Below, piece after piece: positions 1-9,243 of a stretch of DNA of 64,000 nucleotides. Within the stretch, counting starts at the first letter, position 1; the number at the start of each line of letters is the position of its first letter. The notes beneath the pieces are model-generated. The model was not told the origin of the DNA and made no database searches. It saw only the letters and a program-made list of their open reading frames with translations. The DNA comes from Paenibacillus luteus (lineage in GTDB: Bacteria; Bacillota; Bacilli; Paenibacillales; Paenibacillaceae). The stretch covers positions 1 through 64,000 of the forward strand of contig NZ_SKCD01000015.1 of the NCBI RefSeq assembly GCF_006542765.1. The letters run 5' to 3'. Made by a program: the position numbers and the translations under genes.

Positions 1-135
1 GGGCTTGTGGGGCTTGTGGGGCTTGTGGGGCTTGTGGGGCTTGTGGGGCTTGTGGGGCTTGTGGGGCTTGTGGGGCTTGTGGGGCTTGTGGGGCTTGTGG
101 GGCTTGTGGGGCTTGTGGGGCTTGTGGGGCTTGTG
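1..135. repeat. 9-bp tandem repeat (15 copies, cut by window edge)
   Basis: The 9-bp unit GGGCTTGTG is repeated 15 times without a mismatch and runs off the left edge, so the true copy number is unknown. No gene is supported in it. The 136-367 stretch that follows is also non-coding and holds no recognised element. It contains a 13-bp match (159-171) to an intergenic element near 47 kb. Confidence 0.95.
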
Positions 136-367
136 GCATTAGTGACTCTGGAAAAGTTTAAATGCCTCTAATGTTCTTGCTGAGTCTACCACATGTAGAT
201 ACACAAAAAAGCACTCCCAGCCAGAAGTCGAAATATCGGCGATGGTTGGTGATCCAACCAACAAAAAAAGGCCCACCCTCCACGGCTCTGCTTCATTAGA
301 AGCCAAGCGGTGGAACGTATGCCTAACGTATGCTTAATCTATGCCTACGTTTCGAATATTCGTTCAA

Positions 368-1039
368 CTATGCAAAATCTGGACGAATCTCGCGAATGCA
401 ATCCGGCGACTCGAACAGATCATCATGTACAGCGTTGGTCACAGGGTAAGCTCGCATGAGATAGGAGTCCATAGCCTCCAGATGCTTGCGCAGCCCGCTA
501 AACTCCGTAATTTGCGGGTTCAGCCAGTCCTCGATGCCATCCTCGTCCAAAATAACCGGCACCCGCGGCTGCCATACCGACATTGCGCCCGTCGCGGCCG
601 CGGTTACCATTGTGAAGGCGCGAACCTCCTTGCCGCTCACGTTTTTCCAGCAATCATAAATACCAGCGATCCCGAACAGCTGCTGGCTCGGAACGACAAT
701 GTGCATGGCCCGCGGGTCACGCTCTTTCCCAAATTGCTTTTGCCCGAAGAAACCGCTGCACGGAAGCACACAGCGCTGCCTGCGCAGCATCCTTTGCAGG
801 AAAGGCTTCTCGGATAGTGTCGTGTGATCGGCGTTAACCGCATCCCTCGCCCAGAATGGGAACAAGCCCCATCTCGACTCCTGCATCGTCCGCTGATCGA
901 AACGATCGTTCATCACAATCGACACCGTCTGTGTCGGTGCCACATTAAACCGGTTTGTATGACCGCGAATAACCTTCCCTACCTGAAACATATCTACAAT
1001 ATCGCCTAATTCTGCCGTTAACGAAAACCGTTCAATCAT
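368..1039 (-). CDS. SRAP (YedK/HMCES)-family protein lacking catalytic residues
   Basis: The 223-residue product follows the SRAP fold, whose active members cap abasic sites in single-stranded DNA through Cys2. I chose the ATG at 1039 because AAAGGGTG precedes it and the family motif starts there. An upstream in-frame start would add 16 unrelated residues. Family landmarks are FNVAPTQ, the Asn of VNADHTT and ITEFSGL. The canonical MCGRF start is MIERF here, so Cys2 is gone. The Glu of the usual DGWFEW-type motif aligns with Gly in SGFFGQ, and the usual active-site His aligns with Gln in WQPRVP. It is probably a non-catalytic DNA-binding paralogue. The family call is firm and the function is not. 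Confidence 0.85.
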   Translation of the reverse strand: MIERFSLTAELGDIVDMFQVGKVIRGHTNRFNVAPTQTVSIVMNDRFDQRTMQESRWGLFPFWARDAVNADHTTLSEKPFLQRMLRRQRCVLPCSGFFGQKQFGKERDPRAMHIVVPSQQLFGIAGIYDCWKNVSGKEVRAFTMVTAAATGAMSVWQPRVPVILDEDGIEDWLNPQITEFSGLRKHLEAMDSYLMRAYPVTNAVHDDLFESPDCIREIRPDFA

Positions 1040-1153
1040 CGCGATCACCCTTTTCACGTTGTTGAATCCAGTTTTTGTTAAAGGCATAAAAATTATGCAG
1101 AATTTTTCTTTATTCGATCCAGTCCATTTGCCGTTTGTACAGTATCACGATAT

Positions 1154-2005
1154 TCACATCGTGAAACGTTTACGGAATTTCAGCGGCGGCATCCCCGTAT
1201 GGGCTGCAAATAACCTTGAAAAATGCGGGGTTTGCCGAAAACCGGTTTCTTCCGCTACACGAGCAATGGTCCAATCCGTTTTAATAAGAAGCAGCTTCGC
1301 CTGATCCAGCCTATAATAAAGCAAATATTGCTGCGGCGTGCAATCGAAGACCTCTGTCATGCAGCGCGTTATGTAGTTGGTATGAAGTTGAAGCACATCA
1401 CTGAGCATCGTGTTGCTGATCGGACTGCGGTAATTCAGCTTCAAATAGGCTGCTGCCCGTTCCGCAACCGATACCGCTGCCTTTGCCGCATCTGATCGCC
1501 AGCCTTCATCAAGCATCTGAAGCAAATGCAGAAAGCGTTGCTGACGTTCCCAGAAAGCACCGTGCGACGAGCTTTTGGCGGCTTCGTGCAGCTGCGAGAA
1601 GATGAGCTTCGCTTCATCGGGATAGGTCAGCTTCATTTTTTTGGGAAGACGTATTGCGTATGTATAATAATCTCCTCTAAGCGATCCGCTCTGGCTACCC
1701 TCCGTCTCCTCCCAAGCACCTACCGTCTGGAAGTGAATCCAGTCAAACACCGTGTCCTCCTCGCAAGGACGGGTGGAGTAATGCCAGCGATCCGGCCGGA
1801 GAATAAGCACATCGCCAGGACCTAGCGTCCAGCGGTGATTATCTTCGGCGACATGAAGCGCTCCTTTATTGACGAATAACAAATCAAATACGCCCAGATT
1901 CGTCCGGTTCGGATGCTCCTCCCCCGCACGGTAGGTCAAGCGGTTCGATTCTATGAAAAACGGCAATGGCGGTGAGCGAAAGGTTAGTAATAGTTCCTCT
2001 GACAA
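1154..2005 (-). CDS. AraC-family transcriptional regulator (cupin sensor)
   Basis: The product has about 283 residues. An N-terminal cupin-like sensor contains GVFDLLFVNKG and PGDVLILRPDRWHY. A C-terminal double helix-turn-helix of AraC/XylS type contains DQAKLLLIKTDWTIARVAEETGF and ends in the typical HFSRLFAAHTGMPPLKFR pattern. The start is taken as TTG at 2005 because AAGGAGAG lies 6 nt upstream. ATG at 2050 would add 15 residues but has no good ribosome site. Such regulators usually sense sugars or glycosides. No sugar operon adjoins it here, so the target is unknown. It is followed by the SRAP-like gene on the same strand. Confidence 0.88.
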   Translation of the reverse strand: MSEELLLTFRSPPLPFFIESNRLTYRAGEEHPNRTNLGVFDLLFVNKGALHVAEDNHRWTLGPGDVLILRPDRWHYSTRPCEEDTVFDWIHFQTVGAWEETEGSQSGSLRGDYYTYAIRLPKKMKLTYPDEAKLIFSQLHEAAKSSSHGAFWERQQRFLHLLQMLDEGWRSDAAKAAVSVAERAAAYLKLNYRSPISNTMLSDVLQLHTNYITRCMTEVFDCTPQQYLLYYRLDQAKLLLIKTDWTIARVAEETGFRQTPHFSRLFAAHTGMPPLKFRKRFTM

Positions 2006-2256
2006 TCTAATCTCTCCTTCTAGCGTTTTGCATCGCAAAACTTGCTTCATACGTATAATTATAAGGCTCTTCCTAGCGAAGCTAGCAGCTATACGATGCG
2101 CATTCCGAAATATACGCGCCAAAGCTTGCCCAAGCAGCTGTTTTTGCTCAAAAAATTAGATTCATCCTCTTTTTCATGTGCAAATATGCAAAAATGACTA
2201 CTGCTCATGTTACTTGAAAACCATTTCATTTGTCTACAACTGTCTACAACAAAACA

Positions 2257-2296
2257 GAGCCCCTCTCATTCCGGTTTAGAAGAATGTGAGGGACTC
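2257..2296 (-). terminator. Rho-independent terminator of the flavodoxin operon
   Basis: An inverted repeat pairs CCCTCTCATTC with GAATGTGAGGG. On the minus strand it is followed by TCTGTTTTGTTG. It lies just behind the stop of the last gene of the iron-controlled operon. Confidence 0.7.
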
Positions 2297-2325
2297 GCAC
2301 AAAATCTATTCTATTAGAAGAAAGG

Positions 2326-3042
2326 CTACATGACGAGTTGAACAGGAAAAGTGGGATTGACCTTAAATACATCCGCCTCAGGCAGCAAGCTTTTGATTAA
2401 ATACATATAATCGTAAGAGCGCTCAAGCGAAGCTTCATCAGGAACAAACACCATATTTTTTCCGTTTAGCAGCGATAGGACCTCAATGCGGGAAGGGAGC
2501 TTCTCAAACGCACTCATGCAAAATACCGACGTCATATGGAACAGCAAACTCAGGGCGTCCGAATCCACATCCACTGCGAGCTTCTGTACGATGTAATCGT
2601 CAGCAGCCCCGTCCTCATCTCTTGAAATCAAATGGAAAATTTGTGATATTTCCAGATCAAGCTCTTCTACATAAGTAGACAGCTGTTCAAAAAAGACAAT
2701 CGGCATCGCCGGGCATGAGCCATTTAGCAGAAAAACCTTAAGCTGATCTTTAATCTGCTGCTTCATTTGCAAATAATGCTCATCCGAATGAAATTTATAA
2801 TTGCGGTTCGTCCACCAATGCTCGACCGAGGCTTCGATCGCTTCCGGCGATCGCGCTGCTTCAGGAAGCCCGTAGAAATCATTTATGCTATGGCTGGCAG
2901 CGAATTGGACCATTTGGCGCCAATTCACGTCGCCTTCCCGCTTGCGTCCCGCTTTTCGCTTGGCGAAACGTTCAGGGCAGCGCAGCAGCTCTTCAAGCTT
3001 GTAATCTTCAATTCGTAGCACCGCTGGTATTTGCTCCATCAC
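2326..3042 (-). CDS. Hypothetical protein, third gene of the flavodoxin operon
   Basis: The 238-residue soluble protein has no signal peptide or membrane segment. I do not recognise the family with confidence. The N-terminal YKLEELLRCPERFAKRK resembles the start of RecB/Cas4-type PD-(D/E)XK nucleases, where a Cys-Pro precedes the domain. No convincing catalytic PD...ExK triad follows, so a nuclease is only a suggestion. It starts 23 nt behind the flavodoxin stop and is probably co-transcribed with it under Fur control. Confidence 0.75.
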   Translation of the reverse strand: MMEQIPAVLRIEDYKLEELLRCPERFAKRKAGRKREGDVNWRQMVQFAASHSINDFYGLPEAARSPEAIEASVEHWWTNRNYKFHSDEHYLQMKQQIKDQLKVFLLNGSCPAMPIVFFEQLSTYVEELDLEISQIFHLISRDEDGAADDYIVQKLAVDVDSDALSLLFHMTSVFCMSAFEKLPSRIEVLSLLNGKNMVFVPDEASLERSYDYMYLIKSLLPEADVFKVNPTFPVQLVM

Positions 3043-3065
3043 AACGTCCGCCTTTCTCGCTCAAA

Positions 3066-3518
3066 TTAACCAGCTACCGCAACGAGCCCCGCAATTTGGC
3101 GCCCTAGGCTTCTGCCTTGTTCCTTCTCCGCTTCCGAAGGATTGTATTCAAATTTAATGCATTCAGCTGAAATTTCTGCTCCAAGCTCCTTTAGTTTCGC
3201 TTCGATAATGTCAACCGCCGCGCAATAGATCGGATACGACGTATCTCCTGATCCGAATACCGCAGCCTTCTTGCCGCTTAGATCAAGCGAGTCCATCGCT
3301 TCATAGAAGTCAATAAATTCATCCGGCAACTCGCCGTCTCCCCATGTATATGCACCAATAATAATGCCCTCGTAATCGTTCAGCTCTTCTGCGCTTGCAT
3401 CGAAGGCCTCCTTCGAGACTACCTCCGCGCCCGCTTCCTTTGCTCCCTCTACGATAGCCTCGGCCATTTCTTCCGTGTTTCCTGTCATGCTTGCATATAC
3501 TACAAGTACTTTCGGCAC
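3066..3518 (-). CDS. Short-chain flavodoxin
   Basis: The 150-residue FMN-binding electron carrier starts with the phosphate-binding loop YASMTGNTEE. It has the two FMN-stacking regions GAYTWGDGELP and FGSGDTSYP. The length is typical of short-chain flavodoxins such as YkuN and YkuP of B. subtilis, which the sequence resembles. It sits between two other genes with gaps of 32 and 23 nt. The operon promoter overlaps a perfect Fur box, so expression should rise under iron limitation, when flavodoxin replaces ferredoxin. The donor and acceptor cannot be read from the sequence. Confidence 0.95.
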   Translation of the reverse strand: MPKVLVVYASMTGNTEEMAEAIVEGAKEAGAEVVSKEAFDASAEELNDYEGIIIGAYTWGDGELPDEFIDFYEAMDSLDLSGKKAAVFGSGDTSYPIYCAAVDIIEAKLKELGAEISAECIKFEYNPSEAEKEQGRSLGRQIAGLVAVAG

Positions 3519-3550
3519 CTGTTATTCCTCCGCTTCCTGACTCTTATTTA

Positions 3551-4360
3551 TTAAATGCTTACCGTTTGAATGCCTTGAAATAACGTAGCCATATATAAAT
3601 TTCCATTTTGCATATCAATATCCGTTACCGGGCAGCCCAGTTTAACGGATAGAAGCGTAACCTGATTGCAAAGGTAAGCGAGCTGGAACAACCCCCGGTC
3701 TGTGCACACATAGACGTCATTGCCTTTCGTAAGCACGGAAAAAATAAACGGCTTACCGAAGCGAATCCGGTCAAATCTGCCTTTCTTGTCGCCGATCAGC
3801 AGCTCGCCATGCTCGCTCGTTCCGATCAAATGGCCTCTAAATACAGCCAAGCTGGTGACGCTAGTTTCCAGCTCAAAATGTGCCCAATCATCCATAAAGC
3901 GGTCATATAATGAAATGCCGCTCTCATGCGCGATAATCAAATATTGTGGAAGATTGATAAAATCATATACCCGCTTTTCGCTGCAGGCGATTTGCTCCCA
4001 TTTGGAGCTTGCCTTTGACCACAGCCCATATTCCGTTGCGGCGTAGCTGCTTCCGCCGATTTTGCGATATTGGTAGCAGGGAATCGACAGTCCATCGTTC
4101 TCCCAAGCGTTTTCATTCCATTCATATAGACCATTGCTCGTGCAGGCATGCAGCAAATCATGCTGCAGCTGCAGTCGATTGACATTGGTTTGATCCTCGA
4201 TTCCTTGACCAAGCTTCTCCCAACTGCCTTCCGCATCGATATGATAAATACCGTGGCCGACTGAAGCCGCGAACAAGCCATCCGGACCCGCCTTCACCGA
4301 TGAGAACGGAAAGAGCAGCCAATTCCAAGGCTTACTTGTTTCAGTCTGCATAGTCTTCAC
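3551..4360 (-). CDS. Beta-propeller-like protein, first gene of the iron-controlled operon
   Basis: The product has 269 residues and no signal peptide. It shows repeated short beta-rich blades of the type GLFAASVGHGIYHID, NGLYEWNENAW, YAATEYGLWSK, YVCTDRGLFQLA and LYMATLFQGIQTV. This is typical of a sensor-like beta-propeller. It is the first gene behind the Fur-controlled promoter and lies 32 nt upstream of flavodoxin. In B. subtilis the Fur-controlled ykuNOP operon also places an uncharacterised protein of similar size, YkuO, beside flavodoxins. Equivalence to YkuO is inferred from position and was not tested. The biochemical role is unknown. Confidence 0.8.
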   Translation of the reverse strand: MKTMQTETSKPWNWLLFPFSSVKAGPDGLFAASVGHGIYHIDAEGSWEKLGQGIEDQTNVNRLQLQHDLLHACTSNGLYEWNENAWENDGLSIPCYQYRKIGGSSYAATEYGLWSKASSKWEQIACSEKRVYDFINLPQYLIIAHESGISLYDRFMDDWAHFELETSVTSLAVFRGHLIGTSEHGELLIGDKKGRFDRIRFGKPFIFSVLTKGNDVYVCTDRGLFQLAYLCNQVTLLSVKLGCPVTDIDMQNGNLYMATLFQGIQTVSI

Positions 4361-4586
4361 TCCTTCTGAAAAAGTTGCTTTAGCGCTGTTGCCCTATCTC
4401 ATTGCTACCGTACCTCGGCAGCTCTATCTCTATGGTTAGCTTCTGGCGTATATTTCTCTCTATGCTTTGTTTCCTATTGCTTTGCTGCTGCAATAAGAAA
4501 GCAGATTGGCGTTTTTTTAGAACCATTTCATAAAGCAAGCCCACTAGCTATGCCTCCGCTCTATATGCCTATGTACGCATCATTAT

Positions 4587-4641
4587 TGATAATGATTATC
4601 ACTTTCGTAATTATGATAACCATTCTCAACATTTATGTCAA
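4587..4641 (-). promoter_or_regulatory. Sigma-A promoter with perfect Fur box
   Basis: On the minus strand, TTGACA (4636-4641) is separated by 17 nt from TATCAT (4613-4618). Just downstream lies TGATAATGATTATCA (4587-4601), an exact match to the Bacillus 7-1-7 Fur consensus, placed to block initiation. It reads toward the operon beginning at 4360. The rest of 4361-4869 shows nothing else I can name. Confidence 0.88.
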
Positions 4642-4839
4642 TTAGTTTCTTTATTGCTTGGTTGTTCTACTGGACACGTCTCCCTACCTAAGCCAAACCA
4701 ATGAACATGTAGAATAAAATCTTAATATCGAGCTAGCAGGCTGAATGCTCCCCAACAAACGTACAAATCCGCAAATATAGTTGAAGGTCTACGACCCTAT
4801 AAGATATATACCCAATCAATAGATAGAGTACAAACGTAG

Positions 4840-6009
<1,170 letters not shown>

Positions 6010-6025
6010 TTTCCAGAACCCGCAA

Positions 6026-6070
6026 TAAAAAACGACAGTTCCTGGCCTATGCCCGGAACTGTCGTTTTTT
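6026..6070. terminator. Bidirectional terminator
   Basis: AACGACAGTTCC (6031-6042) pairs with GGAACTGTCGTT (6055-6066), with T-runs on both sides. It separates two convergent genes. Confidence 0.9.
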
Positions 6071-6091
6071 CATTCTATTTCGTTAATGCCT

Positions 6092-6682
6092 TTAAAGCTG
6101 AAGCTTTATCTGCAGCTTAAACCTGATTTTAATTTGATCCAGCAGAAATTGGACATCCGTTACGGTTACCACATCGCTAGCCGGCAAATCCAGCGGCACA
6201 ATAATGGTATCCAGCATGCTGACTGGCAGCTTTAGTTTTTTGAGAGACAGGGCCTGCGGCCTTAGCACAATGTTTGGAGACTGCCATTCCAATGAGTACA
6301 CGGCATCTAACCCAGCATGAATTCGATCTTTATAAGTCACATTCAGACGAGCAATTAGCTTGTCCTCTTCAAGCTCAAAACGTGCGCCATCAATCCGAAT
6401 ATTTTTATCAAGCCCCATAGCAGCATCGCCGGAGGCACTGTCTACATAATCGTCATTCATATGCATTTTAATCAAATGGTTAATATCCGCTTCTGTGAGG
6501 ATCAGCTCCGGCTTTAAGCTTTTGATCATATTCAGCGCCTTGTCCTTCACATCAATGGCTTCGTAGCTCATATCCAACTGCTCCTCTGGTGCGACATAGG
6601 ACAACAGCCACCAGCTTGCGCCGCCAAGCAATAACACGAAAACAATGATCGTCGTTAGCAAGCGTTTGAAAAATTTCCCCAT
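6092..6682 (-). CDS. Membrane-anchored YpmS/DUF2140-like protein
   Basis: The product has 196 residues. One N-terminal membrane segment, LLTTIIVFVLLLGGASWWLL (about residues 8-28), is followed by an extracytoplasmic beta-rich domain. The layout resembles YpmS/DUF2140 proteins, whose role is unknown. ATG at 6682 is chosen because GGAGGAG lies 5-7 nt upstream. The longer frame to 6730 lacks a ribosome site. It converges with the collagen-like gene and diverges from ilvA. The family call is moderate. Confidence 0.78.
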   Translation of the reverse strand: MGKFFKRLLTTIIVFVLLLGGASWWLLSYVAPEEQLDMSYEAIDVKDKALNMIKSLKPELILTEADINHLIKMHMNDDYVDSASGDAAMGLDKNIRIDGARFELEEDKLIARLNVTYKDRIHAGLDAVYSLEWQSPNIVLRPQALSLKKLKLPVSMLDTIIVPLDLPASDVVTVTDVQFLLDQIKIRFKLQIKLQL

Positions 6683-6803
6683 GCTTCTCCTCCTCCCCCA
6701 TTCATCGTATCCAAATTTCTGATGCGTCAATTCGGCATGATAGTGCTATAATGGATCAAATAATCTATGCTGCCGCTTAAGATAGACTGAGAGGATGGTT
6801 ACC

Positions 6804-8072
6804 GTGAATACGAACAACGCACCGTTACACCGCATCGGGCTTGAAGAGATTGTCCAGGCTCAAATGCATTTAAAGGATGTCATTACACGGACGCCGCTCC
6901 AGCATAACCGTGTGTTATCCGAACGTTACAATTGCAATGTGCTGCTAAAGCGAGAGGACTTGCAGATCGTCCGCTCGTTCAAAATACGAGGAGCCTATCA
7001 TCTGATGCGCTCACTGTCGCCCGAGACACTAGCCAAAGGCGTAGTCTGTGCCAGTGCAGGCAACCACGCGCAAGGCGTAGCCTACTCCTGCCAGACGCTC
7101 GGCATTCCAGGCAAAATCTATATGCCAAGCACGACTCCGCGCCAAAAGGTATCCCAAGTCAGCTTCTTTGGCGGATCCCAGGTGGAGGTCATCCTCACCG
7201 GAGACACATTCGATGATGCCTATGCCGAGGCCGTAGCCGAAAGCAATCGCAGCGGCATGGCTTTCATTCACCCTTTCGATGATCCGAAAATCATTGCAGG
7301 CAACGGTACCATTGCCCAAGAATTTATGGAAGCATCCGATGCCGTACCTGACTTTGTCTTCGTAACCGTTGGCGGAGGCGGGCTAGCTGCAGGCGTGTCC
7401 TCCTATGTCAAGATCGTCTCTCCCTCGACACAGGTCATCGGCGTAGAGCCGGAAGGCGCACAGTCGCTTAGAGCTTCACTTGATGCGGGCAAGGTCACCC
7501 CGCTGGATCAAATCGATAAATTCGTAGACGGCGCAGCCGTCAAACGAATTGGAGATCTGACCTTTGAGCTTTGCAGAGACCAGCTAGACGATGTCATTGC
7601 CGTACCCGAAGGAAAAGTATGTACCACTATGCTGGACTTATACAATGAGAATGCGATTGTAGCAGAGCCGGCAGGAGCTTTGTCCATTGCGGCGCTTGAA
7701 GCCTATCGGGAGCAAATTCAAGGCAAAACGGTCATTTGCGTCGTGAGCGGCGGCAATAATGATGTCGACCGGATGCAGGAGATCAAAGAGCGCTCCCTGA
7801 TCTATGAAGGCTATAAGCATTACTTTATGGTAAGCTTTCCGCAGCGCGCCGGAGCGCTCCGGGAATTTTTGGATCAGGTGCTTGGGCCAAACGATGATAT
7901 TACACGCTTCGAGTACACCAAAAAATCCAATAAGGATAATGGTCCCGCACTAGTCGGTATTGAACTTAAGTATAAAGAGGATTACAACCCTTTAGTTGAT
8001 CGTATGAATAAGAAAGGCTTTCAATTTCTTGAGCTGAACAAAGACCCTGTCCTATTTAATCTACTGATCTGA
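6804..8072 (+). CDS. ilvA: Threonine ammonia-lyase (threonine deaminase)
   Basis: The 422-residue PLP enzyme converts threonine to 2-oxobutanoate, the first step of isoleucine synthesis. The PLP lysine is in RSFKIRGA, the phosphate loop is VGGGGLAAG and the Ser/Asn-binding motif is SAGNHAQG. The C-terminus carries one ACT-like regulatory domain, as in the short IlvA of B. subtilis. GTG at 6804 fits GAGAGG 7-9 nt upstream better than ATG at 6795. No T-box leader or other ilv gene is near, so it appears monocistronic. Confidence 0.95.
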   Translation: MNTNNAPLHRIGLEEIVQAQMHLKDVITRTPLQHNRVLSERYNCNVLLKREDLQIVRSFKIRGAYHLMRSLSPETLAKGVVCASAGNHAQGVAYSCQTLGIPGKIYMPSTTPRQKVSQVSFFGGSQVEVILTGDTFDDAYAEAVAESNRSGMAFIHPFDDPKIIAGNGTIAQEFMEASDAVPDFVFVTVGGGGLAAGVSSYVKIVSPSTQVIGVEPEGAQSLRASLDAGKVTPLDQIDKFVDGAAVKRIGDLTFELCRDQLDDVIAVPEGKVCTTMLDLYNENAIVAEPAGALSIAALEAYREQIQGKTVICVVSGGNNDVDRMQEIKERSLIYEGYKHYFMVSFPQRAGALREFLDQVLGPNDDITRFEYTKKSNKDNGPALVGIELKYKEDYNPLVDRMNKKGFQFLELNKDPVLFNLLI

Positions 8073-8092
8073 TTATTCCTTAGAACCCAGTT

Positions 8093-8132
8093 CGCCCCGC
8101 TTCCAGCAATGGAAACGGGGCGATTTGTTTTT
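8093..8132 (+). terminator. Terminator of ilvA
   Basis: CGCCCCG (8093-8099) pairs with CGGGGCG (8116-8122), with an inner CTTCC/GGAAA extension, followed by ATTTGTTTTTT. It touches the stop codon of the convergent reductase gene. Confidence 0.85.
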
Positions 8133-9115
8133 TACCAGGCGTACGCGCGAGGTGCTTCCCCGCCAGGACCAGGGAATATTTCATCGATGCGCTTAAGCGC
8201 AGACTCATCCAGCGTGATTTCCACCGCGCGCAGGGAGCGCTCGAACTGATCGAGTGTGCGCACGCCAATAATCGGAGCCGTAACGGCCGGATTGGCTAGC
8301 AGCCACGCGAGAGACACCAAATCCTCCGGCTCGCCAAGCTCATCACAAAATGCCGCATAGGCTTCAAGCTTGTCTCTGTGCTGCTCCAGACGTTTCGAAT
8401 CACCGCTGCGGCGTCCGCCATCCTTGCGGCGATGATTGCCTGCAAGCAAGCCTCCGTCAAGCGGGCTCCAAGGGATAACACCAAGCCCTAAGGCTTCTGA
8501 AGCCGGCAATACCTCCAGCTCAGGCAGACGGCAAAGGAGATTGTATTTGTGCTGCTCGGACACAAGGCCGATCGAGCCTCTTGCCTTCGCTTCCCCCTGT
8601 GCCACCGCAATGTCCCAGCCGGCAAAGTTACTTGAGCCTATGTAGCCAATCTTGCCTTGGGATGCTGCTGTTTCGAATGCGCCCCATAGCTCGTTCCAGT
8701 TCACGCTGCGGTCCACGTGATGCATTTGATAAAGCTCGATATGGTCCGTTTGCAGACGTTTAAGCGAGCCTTCCAGATGTCTGCGAATCTTATAGGCTGA
8801 CAGGCCTGCCTCGCGGTTCGGTCCGTCATGTGCATCACTCATATCGCCGTAAACTTTCGTAGCCAACACGGTGCGCTCGCGACGCCCATCACCCTGCTTA
8901 AACCATTTTCCGATAATTTCTTCCGTACGGCCTGCGTTCTCACCCCAACCGTATATATTCGCGGTATCAATAAAATTAATGCCGGCATCAAGTGCAGCGT
9001 CTAGTATGCGAAAGGATTCCTTCTCGTCGGTGTCTACGCCAAAATTCATTGTACCCAAGCACAAACGACTTACTCTTAAACCCGATCTACCTAACTTCGT
9101 ATATTGCATGTTCAT
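8132..9115 (-). CDS. Aldo/keto reductase
   Basis: The product of about 327 residues is an NADPH-dependent oxidoreductase with a TIM-barrel fold. The first motif is KLGRSGLRVSRLCLGTMNFG. Catalytic Asp and Tyr are in FIDTANIYGWG, Lys in LATKVYG and His in LYQMHHVD. The NADP-binding end has PIIGVRTLDQFERSL. Three close ATG codons are possible starts; 9115 gives the best spacing to AAGGAG. The substrate is unknown and no neighbour suggests one. Confidence 0.9.
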   Translation of the reverse strand: MNMQYTKLGRSGLRVSRLCLGTMNFGVDTDEKESFRILDAALDAGINFIDTANIYGWGENAGRTEEIIGKWFKQGDGRRERTVLATKVYGDMSDAHDGPNREAGLSAYKIRRHLEGSLKRLQTDHIELYQMHHVDRSVNWNELWGAFETAASQGKIGYIGSSNFAGWDIAVAQGEAKARGSIGLVSEQHKYNLLCRLPELEVLPASEALGLGVIPWSPLDGGLLAGNHRRKDGGRRSGDSKRLEQHRDKLEAYAAFCDELGEPEDLVSLAWLLANPAVTAPIIGVRTLDQFERSLRAVEITLDESALKRIDEIFPGPGGEAPRAYAW

Positions 9116-9243
9116 CATCGCTCCTTCAATTTTTGAAATAGGATGGATTACTTAACCATTATACAAAAATTACACAAAGTAACCAAACTGCGTTCATCAT
9201 CGCAAAACAATTATTCGCTACACTAACGGCAGGAGGTGTGTGT

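Noticed and set aside
351-364. LexA-like box CGAATATTCGTTC near the SRAP gene
   Set aside because: It has mismatches in both half sites and lies behind the gene's stop codon, not at its promoter.
6795-6803. ATG 6795 as the ilvA start
   Set aside because: It directly touches the GAGAGG site, whereas GTG 6804 has normal spacing and gives the usual 422-residue length.
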